Assembly: GCA_907163375.1 (NCBI GenBank)
Contig: CAJQUW010008702.1
Location: 117,087-181,086, forward strand
Length of the DNA stretch: 64,000 nucleotides
Reading direction: 5' to 3'
Source of the DNA: Prostheceraeus crozeri
Taxonomy: Eukaryota > Platyhelminthes > Polycladida > Euryleptidae
How positions within the stretch are numbered: position 1 is the stretch's first letter; every line of letters starts with the position of its first letter. The position numbers and the translations under genes are program-made. A model generated the notes under the pieces. That model made no database searches. It saw only the letters and a list, made by a program, of their open reading frames with translations, and was not told the DNA's origin. Below are positions 21,646 through 30,413 of the stretch, in pieces.

Positions 21646-23799
21646 TTGAAAAACTGCTTTAACGGCAGCAATCTTGCTAAGTTTTATCAAAGTCTTAGGT
21701 CTTTGAGTTACAGTACTTTGCATATTATTAACAAGAAACTCAATCATGAGTCTAGTAACTTTGCGTATTTAGTTTCTGCATATTATTACAATACAATATG
21801 TAATTCAGAGTCCAAGCAGTCTAGCAATGTAAAAACAAATATAACTTTTGAGTTCAAAAACAAAATTATGGACAAAGTTGATATCAGTAGTATTCTGCAT
21901 GACAGAAGTATTAATCGACTTGTTCCAGAACAGGTACAGGATTGTTATCCTCCGAAAACTTATTTTACATTGAATAGCCCTGTCTCTTTGAAAATCTGCA
22001 ACTATAACAAATTTTTGAAAACGCTAGATAAGTCTGATTTGCATGATATCTTAAATTCTAAGTGTAAATGTAATGATCACCCTTCTTTTGTTAATGATTA
22101 TCACAAACGCGTTTTCACAGGTGATTTGAATTTTATTAATGAACCTGAGTTTAAAGAATTGCTTGCTCTAGGAACGAAGCATCGTTTACCCAGGAAGTGT
22201 AATCATAAAAATATTATAGACAGTATCACAGTTTCGCTCGATAAGCACATAGCTAAGATGTGTAGGAAGCACAAAAGAATTTTAAGAGCTGATTATTCGG
22301 ATTGGAGAAATAAGATTTTAAAATTAGTGCGAGATAAACTATATAATAATAAGCTCAAGAACCAAAACAGTAACAATAGCAAGAATACAATGAGTAATAG
22401 TAACATTAATTCTCTTAGCAAGATTAGCAAGTTACTGCATTATTATCATGATAACTTCATTATTACTGCGGTAGATAAGGCTAATAGCAATTATGCGTTC
22501 ATTTGCAAGAAATTCTATGTTCTGGTTTTATTACAGGAACTTGGATTTGAATTGAAGACATTAACTCCTATAGGTAATAGTACATACATACCTGTTAACA
22601 TAGAGATCAATAGTTTAGTTGTAAATCATAAAGAGATCATTAGTAATTTCTTTCATACCATTTGTAATAAAGATAATCTTAAACTACCTCGATTGTATTG
22701 GATACCTAAATTGCATAAAAACCCTTACAAATTTCGCTTCATAGCAGGTGCTAAACAGTGCACTACTAAACAACTTTCGACTAAGATTAATAAAGGCCTA
22801 ACCGTTATAAGAAATTACTTTAAGGAATATTGTAACGCTATCTATAAAAATAGCGGAATTAACTGTTTTTGGAGTATAGTATCTTCGATCGAATTCCTAA
22901 ATAAGATTCAAAACATCAATATACATAACGTGCAAGTTTTTGACTTCTCCACATTGTACACTAACTTGAATCATGACGATGTTATTCATCACATTTCTGA
23001 CTTGCTAGATTTGGTGTTTAATGATTCGAATAGGAAATACTTATGCATCGGTTATGAAAAATGTTTTTTAGCTAGTAAAAAGTATCAAGGCTATAGTGTT
23101 TTTACTAAAGATAACTTTAAGGATGCTATTAAATTCATTATTCATGAAGTTTACGTCACTTTTGGTGGACTGGTTTTTCGACAGATAAAAGGTATACCGA
23201 TGGGAGGTAATTGTAGCCCTTTGCTAGCAGACCTTTTTCTTTTACACTGCGAATATATTTTCATGTCTAATCTTATGAAAAGTAAAAAGTATGGTCTAGC
23301 TAAACTTCTATCGAATACCTCTAGATATATAGACGATCTGTGTATTATTAATTATAAACATTTCGCTTCTTTAATTCCTAAAATTTATCCACCAAGTCTG
23401 GAGGCAAGTAGAAGTGGAGATAATGATAACAACATTGAATATTTAGACATTAAAATGCAAATCACTAATACAGAAGCGGTTACCTCTGTATTTCATAAGG
23501 TTGATAACTTCAATTTTCCTGTTACGCTCTTAACATTTCCTCAAAACACTATGCCTTACAAAATAGGTATCAAAGTTTTCACGGGACAGGTTTTGAGATA
23601 TATTGGCATCTGTACACATGAGAGCGATTTTATTGAAAAAATAAATCGTACCTCCACCACCCTCATTGCGAGAGGTTATAATCGCTTTGATCTTAAGCGC
23701 AGTGCTGAAAAGCAGTTAAACAGACACAGAGAGACTTTATTGAAATACGGTTATTTCTCCGCTAAGCAACTTTTGGACAACTGCCCGAACTTTATTTAA
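21646..23799 (+). CDS. Penelope-type reverse transcriptase
   Basis: A long open frame of about 717 codons. Motifs in order: PRLYWIPKLHKNPYKFRFIA (Penelope RT core, fingers), VQVFDFSTLYTNLNHDDV (motif A with catalytic Asp), FRQIKGIPMGGNCSPLLADL (motif B), TSRYIDDLCII (motif C, YIDDL), then EYLDIKMQIT and a thumb. Upstream is a basic region (LPRKCNHK) and a helical Asn-rich segment. The listed first codon is TTG, so the true start is likely the nuclease part upstream. The RT is open from end to end. It copies RNA at a nicked target. Confidence 0.92.
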   Translation: MKNCFNGSNLAKFYQSLRSLSYSTLHIINKKLNHESSNFAYLVSAYYYNTICNSESKQSSNVKTNITFEFKNKIMDKVDISSILHDRSINRLVPEQVQDCYPPKTYFTLNSPVSLKICNYNKFLKTLDKSDLHDILNSKCKCNDHPSFVNDYHKRVFTGDLNFINEPEFKELLALGTKHRLPRKCNHKNIIDSITVSLDKHIAKMCRKHKRILRADYSDWRNKILKLVRDKLYNNKLKNQNSNNSKNTMSNSNINSLSKISKLLHYYHDNFIITAVDKANSNYAFICKKFYVLVLLQELGFELKTLTPIGNSTYIPVNIEINSLVVNHKEIISNFFHTICNKDNLKLPRLYWIPKLHKNPYKFRFIAGAKQCTTKQLSTKINKGLTVIRNYFKEYCNAIYKNSGINCFWSIVSSIEFLNKIQNINIHNVQVFDFSTLYTNLNHDDVIHHISDLLDLVFNDSNRKYLCIGYEKCFLASKKYQGYSVFTKDNFKDAIKFIIHEVYVTFGGLVFRQIKGIPMGGNCSPLLADLFLLHCEYIFMSNLMKSKKYGLAKLLSNTSRYIDDLCIINYKHFASLIPKIYPPSLEASRSGDNDNNIEYLDIKMQITNTEAVTSVFHKVDNFNFPVTLLTFPQNTMPYKIGIKVFTGQVLRYIGICTHESDFIEKINRTSTTLIARGYNRFDLKRSAEKQLNRHRETLLKYGYFSAKQLLDNCPNFI

Positions 23800-23893
23800 G
23801 TTCCTTTTCCATATTTCCAGTTTAGTCAGTTCGAATCATCTCGTTGGCGTAGTCAATGTATCTGACTACATGTCCGAGATTTTTCTTTCGAGG

Positions 23894-23959
23894 CTGCTTT
23901 CTTTAAAGCAGGGCCCCGCTTGAGCGAGTTTGAACGTACAGGAATTAAGGGGCCGAAAC
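23894..23959 (+). other. paired stem-loops in the 3' region of the Penelope-like element
   Basis: CTGCTTT (23894-23900) pairs with AAAGCAG (23905-23911) over a 4-base loop. Directly after it GGCCCC (23912-23917) pairs with GGGGCC (23949-23954), which is followed by GAAACG. The two stems could stack. A 3' structure recognised by the reverse transcriptase is possible. This is inference from base pairing alone. Confidence 0.45.
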
Positions 23960-24464
23960 GTGAATCTTGCTCAAGTTCCTGCTGATGACCTCTATTGCTT
24001 TTGTCCTCATCAACTTTATCACAGCATATATCAATTATCTGTTTTTAGTTGCACTTCATGTAACCTGTGGGAAAGCCAGATCGGTCCTTTGGAGGGATCA
24101 AATTCTTTACTTTTCATTATCTTCAGCTTCATCTTCTCACTTCGATTGAAGCATTTGTGTAACACCACACGTGGTTGACCAGTTATCCGCATTAGAAATG
24201 ACAGGTCTGTTTGTAATTGTATTTGACTGATAGCAGATTGGGATTTAGATAAGTTACAAAGTTTGAAGTATATAAGCAGACACACAAGTGTCATGTCTAT
24301 AATCACTCCTTTTTAGACGCTAATTTCATAAGTAAGTTGTTAGATTTATAATTTTGTTTAAAACGCAGTAATAAGTTATATTTTTTTTCTTCTTTCATTT
24401 TTTAGTTAGGCCTATAGTATTATTATTTTTCTTTATGATCTACCGGAGGTTAGCCTCAACCAAT

Positions 24465-24773
24465 TTAATTATGACGTTTTTGTTCTTCTAACGCTGCCTT
24501 CTCTGATTTATTTTTATTTACTGCTTGGACAATACCAGCTGTCCCACCTGCAACACTTCCTGCAGCTGCTATACCTCCTATTATTAGTGGAGTTAATGGG
24601 AGAATTCCACCATTCTTTTCTTCTTGTAATTGAATATTCTCTGTCATTGGTTTACTTATGTAATATTTCTTTTTGTCAATCGTAATAATTTTAGGTGTAT
24701 TTTTGTCAACAATGTTACGTAGTTTTAATTCAACAGTTTTATTATTTTTATTATTACTTTTCGCTTGCGACAT
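24465..24773 (-). CDS. Polinton small protein with Gly/Ala-rich hydrophobic segment
   Basis: Part of the Polinton fossil. The 102-residue frame has a basic, polar first half and then GGILPLTPLIIGGIAAAGSVAG, a membrane-type Gly/Ala-rich helix, before a charged tail. It sits directly after the major capsid region and has the Polinton start context TTAAAAATG. Its position and make-up suggest a minor virion or membrane-active protein; no family was assigned. Confidence 0.6.
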   Translation of the reverse strand: MSQAKSNNKNNKTVELKLRNIVDKNTPKIITIDKKKYYISKPMTENIQLQEEKNGGILPLTPLIIGGIAAAGSVAGGTAGIVQAVNKNKSEKAALEEQKRHN

Positions 24774-24777
24774 TTTT

Positions 24778-24936
24778 AATAAAAAAATTTTAAGTTACGA
24801 AAAATTTTAATCTATTATAGTTATAAAAAAATTTTAAGTTATCAAAAATTTTAAGTTACTAAAAAATTTTAATTAACCTATCGACGAAGTCTTGGGTTCA
24901 ACCAATAGAACTTTGTTCAGAGGCTTTAGCCGATCA
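24778..24936. repeat. AAAAATTTTAAGTTA tandem and intergenic repeat
   Basis: Four variants of AAAAATTTTAAGTTA(T/C) run in tandem at 24783-24872. They are followed by a single copy of the GTTCAGAGGCTTTAGCCGAT repeat. The stretch separates the small protein gene from the major capsid region. Confidence 0.6.
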
Positions 24937-24951
24937 CTTTTGTTCAGGTTA

Positions 24952-26281
24952 CTAACCAATCCTAGCCATCTTTCCAAGAATTTCAATAGAATATTTTACA
25001 TCTACTAGCAATAAACCATAAGTCATCAATGAAGTTGTGGAATCTTTCTTTTCAATATTAATTGTTACATCACAACCAGTTTTGATAATATCTTCAGATT
25101 GTGCACTTAAATCGAAACAGAAAACAGGATATAAATGTCTCCAATCTCCAGGAGTTAATTGTGGTTCAACTCCAAATTCTATACAAAGATTTCGATAAAC
25201 ATCATATCCTTCCATACATTGATTATTGGTATCATCGAATCTTAATGGATCAATTGGATAACGGGTTTGATTTAGTGAAACTTGTAAACTTCGAATTATA
25301 TTAATATGAAAAAGATTGTTGCTCTTATCAAAACTTGGAGAATCATTTCTTTGAAATGTTAGTAATAAATATCTTGGAGTATTCGAAGTTCTAGTAAAAT
25401 GCCAGTTAAATCTTTGTTCAGTAAAAGTTACAGAACTAGCAGTTCGCTTTAGAAAATTTACTGGAATTGGTTTGTTAGTATTTAATCTTTTTGCAATAGC
25501 TAATTCGACCTCTAAACTAGGAGTAATATGCTAAATCCATCATTCAAGTCTATCAATTTTTAAATATGCTTTTTTCCAGTCTTACCAAAAAAGATTAATT
25601 CATTATTTGCTGTCCGATGAATTATTAATTTAAATTCTAATTGATATGATATTTTGCCATAATCTAAATATCTGAATAATGGAGACAATGACCAATTTAC
25701 TGTCTGTTTACTTTTCTTGTTAAATTCACGTCTTTCTTTATATGCACTATTGTTTGTTTTATTTAAATGATTTGCAATATTTTCTACATCTTTCGCAATT
25801 CCTGCGGCATCTGTTCCAGCGTGAGTTAAATCATCAACAATTATACCATCATTAGTATCAGGAAACCAACCTTCGATTTCATGCTTTTTATTATTTTCAC
25901 CAATTGTTACAAATCTAAGCATTGTATCAATTACACCTGGAGAGTCACTTATTGTTTCTATATTTTGAGTTGCAACATCTAAACGCATTTGTGTAAAAAA
26001 TCTTGGAAAAAATTATTCTCTAATGCAATATTATCGGTATCTGGTAATGGTGTTGTAAAATTGGCATCACTATATAAAGAATAGTCACAGTGTAAAACGG
26101 AATCAGGTAAATATATATAACTTTGCTGATTATCAACTTCAAAAATTAAATCTCCTCCAGTATTTACTCTACTAGAAGATCCGGGATTCATAGTAATTCT
26201 TATATAGTCATTCTTTTTTTGATTGTAGCAGACGAACGGAGGATCGTCTAATCTAAATTTGCTTTCGATAAGAGAAGACAT
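24952..26281 (-). pseudogene. PY: Polinton major capsid protein region
   Basis: Part of the Polinton fossil, present in several pieces. It begins with MSSLIESKFRLDDPPFVCYN and has a phrase typical of double-jelly-roll Polinton capsid proteins (LIFEVDNQQSYIYLPDS, a VDNNES-like start). Later come YLDYGKISYQLEFKLII and a C-terminal HLYPVFCFDLSAQSEDI. In the family this protein builds the icosahedral shell. The start is set by the ATG at 26279-26281 in a TTTAAAAATG context. Confidence 0.8.
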
Positions 26282-26413
26282 TTTTAAAAAAATAATTTGA
26301 CTTTTTTGTTTTTTCTCAGACACAGAAAAAATTTTTCTAAAAAATTTTATAAAATATAATTTTAGAATTTTGCTAAACCAGCTCCGCTGTTCACACTATT
26401 ACCTCTTATTTCT

Positions 26414-26860
26414 TCAATTGAACGAACCGGTTCTATAACTACGCCTTTTTTCATTATGTTTACTATCAGACCCTGCAGCTATGTTAGCAATTTTGTTTTT
26501 TGTTTCCTCTGAAAGTTTTTTTAATTTTTTTAGTTCTTCAGAATCATTCTTAAGTTTACGAATAGTTTCTAGTTGTTTTAATTCGTTTTGTGACTTAACA
26601 GCATTTGATATGGCACTAGCTGTACTACCTATAGCAGCTGCTCGTTTGGCAGCAGATGTAATCAAATCTTTATTATTTTTAAATAAGTTAACGATACTTC
26701 CTATGCCAGAAAATATGTCAGCTCCGCTGTTTACACTATCTCCTTCTTTTTGAACTGTTTCTACATTGTTATAATGGTAAACAGATTTCATAGATGGTTC
26801 ATGTGCTATTTTTTGATTTGAAGCAAAATGTTTAAGATTGTGTTTATAAATTATAGGCAT
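26414..26860 (-). CDS. Polinton small Gly/Ala-rich protein, possibly membrane-active
   Basis: Part of the Polinton fossil. The 148-residue frame has NSGADIFSGIGSIVNLF, an amphipathic Gly/Ile segment, then an Ala-rich helix and a Lys/Glu coiled coil. Just after it the word VNSGA appears again (VNSGAGLAKF, about 26366-26395). It lies next to the major capsid region, the place where adenoviruses keep membrane-lytic and core proteins. I suggest a processed minor virion protein, without homology proof. Its start context is CCTAAAAAATG. Confidence 0.5.
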   Translation of the reverse strand: MPIIYKHNLKHFASNQKIAHEPSMKSVYHYNNVETVQKEGDSVNSGADIFSGIGSIVNLFKNNKDLITSAAKRAAAIGSTASAISNAVKSQNELKQLETIRKLKNDSEELKKLKKLSEETKNKIANIAAGSDSKHNEKRRSYRTGSFN

Positions 26861-26899
26861 TTTTTAGGAATAAATTTGTCTTTTGGAAAAAATATTTAC

Positions 26900-27060
26900 A
26901 TTAAGATTTACGTGCGTCATCGGCTAAAGCCTCTGAACAAGGTTCCATCAAGATTTACGTGTGTGAATGGACAACAACTTCGTGATAACTTTATAAAATT
27001 TTGTGTTGCACTTTATCTATTGCGTCAAGCAGCGTGTGATGTATTTTAATTTCTTTTCTA
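26900..27060. other. Polinton intergenic stretch with inverted repeat copy
   Basis: It holds an inverted copy of the GGCTTTAGCCGAT-type repeat (26918-26940) next to GATTTACGTG.GT words that occur twice (26904 and 26950). No gene seen. Confidence 0.5.
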
Positions 27061-27110
27061 TTAACTTGCATTTTCTGCTGATTAATCTTCAACGCCGTTT
27101 TAAGAGCATT

Positions 27111-27836
27111 CTATTGAACTTTAAGAACATCTAACTGATTTTTAACAGCATCTAACTGTTCTTTATTTCCTTTAGAGTTTTCTTGTAAATTTTTCTTTAA
27201 TTCATTTTCTATACTGATTCTAAGAGTTTTCAATTTATCAACTTTTTGATTAAGTGGGTTTACTTCATTTATTATTCTTTTCATCTTTTTCATTTGTTGA
27301 GTAATTTTATAACTTAATTCATCAACACTGTTTTTGAATGTATATTGTAACTTATTTAAATTCTTGAAAATTTTTTTAGGAAGTTTTTCTATTTCATCTT
27401 CTAATTGTTCTTTCAATAATTTTATCTGATGTTTATTTTTCATGACGGCAGATTTTAACTTTATAGAAAGTAATATTAAAATTTTTGATTGTTCTGAAAT
27501 CTTTTTAAAAAGTTTTGCTATATCTGCTTCTAGCTCTCTATCCTTTTTATCAAGTTTCAATAAAGTTTCGTTTAATGATTTGTCATTAAGTTTAAGCAAC
27601 TTTAATTCATTCATCAGTGGAACCAAAATATCGTTTATATATTTTTCCTTTAAGTCATTGATTTGTGTATCAACATATTGTTTATTTGTTAACTCTGTAT
27701 TTTGTTGCGGATGAATAGAAAGATGCAATGGACCGGGTAAAACGTCTCCAGTTTTCATGACATAATTTTCTATTTCTATTTCTGATTCACGATTATTCGG
27801 GATATATGCACCTCCACCAACATTTGGTAACATCAT
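27111..27836 (-). CDS. Polinton fibre-like coiled-coil protein
   Basis: Part of the Polinton fossil. The 241-residue frame starts MMLPNVGGGAYIPNN, then has MKTGDVLPGPLHLSIHP and ELTNKQYVDTQI. That pairing of G.tm.GPL with NK.YVDtqi is the hallmark repeat of phage tail-fibre and spike proteins. The rest (residues ~65-241) is a long Lys/Leu/Glu coiled coil. I infer a trimeric fibre or spike component. A generic coiled-coil structural protein is the alternative. Confidence 0.6.
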   Translation of the reverse strand: MMLPNVGGGAYIPNNRESEIEIENYVMKTGDVLPGPLHLSIHPQQNTELTNKQYVDTQINDLKEKYINDILVPLMNELKLLKLNDKSLNETLLKLDKKDRELEADIAKLFKKISEQSKILILLSIKLKSAVMKNKHQIKLLKEQLEDEIEKLPKKIFKNLNKLQYTFKNSVDELSYKITQQMKKMKRIINEVNPLNQKVDKLKTLRISIENELKKNLQENSKGNKEQLDAVKNQLDVLKVQ

Positions 27837-28426
27837 TATTTAACAATAAAACATACATATGTCATGAAAATAAATTTTTTAGATATAAATTTTTAGATGT
27901 AATAAAATTTTTAGATGTAATAAAAAAATTATTATTCCCACGCGTCATCATCATCACTTAAATTACTCTCACAGACGATTGTTTGAAATATTTCAGCTTG
28001 AATATCTTCTGCGTTATAAGTTAACATAATTTCATTTTCATCAGGTGCTTGACGTTTAAGAATATTTATTTGACCAGAAAATTTTTTTTCTTCAGTATTA
28101 TTATTTTTATCAGGAATACTAATTCCAGTTTCTAAAGATCTTTTCCATGGTTTATTAACTGTAGTCGATAATGTTTTCCCCGAATATAATAATAGAAAAT
28201 CTTCCACTTTTACTTTATCTTGTGAATATCCTTTGAATGTTTTTTTTTCACTAAGTCTCCCTTGTTCATCTACAGTAATACAATATTTTATTTTAGGAGC
28301 AATAAACATTGCAAAAATAATTCCACCATTTCCATAATGATTTTTTCCTTGACACAATGCTCCCCCAACATATCCAGCAGCATCTAATTTATTGAAGAGT
28401 TCATTAGAAATGTATATTGAATCAGT

Positions 28427-29477
28427 GTTTTTTACAATTAATTGAAAACCACAATTAAATGCGCCATCTTCTGTTTCAATGTCATAAACATATTGTGGTT
28501 TATTATTTAAATATCTTACAGTGGTGACATCTTCGGTAATATTATTTTTAACTTGACACGCACTAAAGCATAATGGTTTATCTTTTCTTTCGCTTACTAG
28601 CAAATTAATACCTACAGATGAAGCCAAATTGTATAAACCACTAAAGGTTTCTTTATTTTTCTGTGTAAAACGAATAGTTGCATATTTCCTTGTAAAAAAA
28701 GATTTCTTGTCCCCATCTGCTGCATAAAATCCAACAAAGAACCAATATCTAATATTATATTCAGCATTTAGAACATACCATGGAACACGTTTTTCTCTAA
28801 ACTGATTATAATAATTTTCAGTAAAGTATATGGCATAATTGTTTTGGATTTTGAAAATTAAGTTTGTATACACTAGATGATCTCATTGTATTATATATTT
28901 TACAATCATTGTTATAGACTTCATCAATATATGTTTTTAATTTAATTAAGATGTTAAGATCTTGGTTATTTAAAGTACAACAATATCTGACTCCTGATTC
29001 ATAATAATAGATTCCAGCAGAGCCATCTCCTAAAAAGAACCCTTCTATAAATGCTTGCTTACATCTTAAATTAGGCGGATCATTAACATAAATATCACTT
29101 ACAATTTGTTTAAATGTGATTGTATTGTCGTGTAGAAATAATTTATTATGCAGTAAATTTGTTCCTATATTTAATTCTTGTGGCTTTATTTCATTACCTA
29201 TTTCATCTAACAATGAATGATCTTCAGTAACATCTACTATTCCCATTTTAGTTCTTATTCGATAAATACTTTTATTTGTGTAATGTCTAATAATTTTTTT
29301 TACTTTACTCCATCCATTATGAGTATAAATTTCTAAATTATCAACAAATGAAATTTCTTTCATATCACCATTAATTTCAAACGGATTAATTTTATAGTTG
29401 TTTACAATACTATCTATTCTAGAAATAAATAATAAATTATTCTTTCTCAATATTACAGGCGTGTCAGCTGTTACTGA
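28427..29477 (-). other. intein with LAGLIDADG-type endonuclease in POLB motif C
   Basis: Immediately after YIHYTD the sequence switches to SVTADTPVILR, a canonical intein block A. Block B is present as VTEDHSLLDEIG. Two LAGLIDADG-like helices (FIEGFFLGDGSA and FFVGFYAADGDK) mark a homing endonuclease. It closes with YVYDIETEDGAFNCG (block F) and a C-terminal Asn followed by TDSIYIS of the polymerase. The size (about 350 codons) suits a full intein. Inteins are known at the equivalent YxDTDS site of archaeal and giant-virus family B polymerases. It shares the Polinton's fossil state. Confidence 0.88.
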
Positions 29478-30376
29478 ATCTGTATAATGAATGTATTTTT
29501 CGTTGAAACCATTAATTTCTAAAATAAAGTTATTCATGATTCTTCTAGAGTGAGAAAGAATAAAAGAACCTAAGTGTGATGGCATGAATGACGTCTTCCA
29601 ATCTTTTACAATATTAGCTTTAAGAAATTCATCATCTTCCATTTCTACTTTCGCTAAATATTGTTCATCATTTAATTTTTCATAATCTTTTACTTCTTGA
29701 GAGAAATTTTCTCAATGTATTCTCATTCCATAAATGATATTTAGTGGTTATATCTTTTTGCACAGTTTTGCCATATAGCGAATTCATCAATAATTTAATT
29801 AACTCATCGCCTACAGTATTTCCTTCTGTTTTATATCTTTTTCTCAAATGGAAAAGTTTTTCAATATATTTTCGAAATGGTGACACTTGATATATTTTTT
29901 CATAAATTATACCATCAGTAATATGTAAGATTTTTCCACCACATCTAACAATTTCTTGTATGTCTACAGAAGTTAATACATCATAACATATACCATTTCT
30001 AAACCTGATTACTTTTACATGAGAATTATTATTTTGATTTTTAACTTTATCTTTAATGGGAACTGCTAGAAAAAACATATCATTCGGATATTGAAACACA
30101 GAAACACAACAGAGAATATTCCAGTTTTAGGTCTAAATGTTTGAGTATTAAATTTATATACTATTTCTCGTTCTTCTTCTTGACGAAATTTTCTAGCTGA
30201 TTCAGCTGTAGGGTATTCTGAATTTTCATCATACATAGCTGATGGATATAAAGATGTTGCATCAAAAGCCATTAGAAATTCATTTTTTTGTTCAAGTAGT
30301 TGATTTGAAATTTTCTTACAAATTTCAGTTTTATTTCCTAAATCTCGATACTTTTTCATTAAATCTATTAAATTAC

Positions 30377-30413
30377 TTGCAGGGGACAAAGTCCCCCCAG
30401 CGTAGCGACCAGG
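30377..30413. repeat. GC-rich palindrome inside the POLB region
   Basis: GGGGACAAAGTCCCC forms a 6-bp stem with a 3-base loop and is followed by AGCGTAGCGACC, in strikingly GC-rich sequence compared with the surroundings. It adds about ten residues in the polymerase reading (GRYAGGTLSP). It looks like a small inserted palindromic element. Confidence 0.55.

Larger units (their letters stand above)
21166..24310 (+). mobile_element. Penelope-like retroelement (Naiad-like), inserted in the Polinton
   Basis: The element carries an N-terminal GIY-YIG nuclease followed by a Penelope-type reverse transcriptase, the permuted order reported for the Naiad/Chlamys clade. It lies on the strand opposite to the surrounding Polinton genes. 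Its limits are inferred from where Polinton minus-strand coding stops and restarts and may be off by tens of bases. Both domains are well preserved, so it should be younger than the Polinton copy it entered. I see no pseudo-LTRs inside the window. Confidence 0.82.

Noticed and set aside
23950-23990. Hammerhead-ribozyme core words GAAAC and CTGATGA in the Penelope-like 3' region
   Set aside because: The order and the stems needed to join them are not supported by pairing that I can see.
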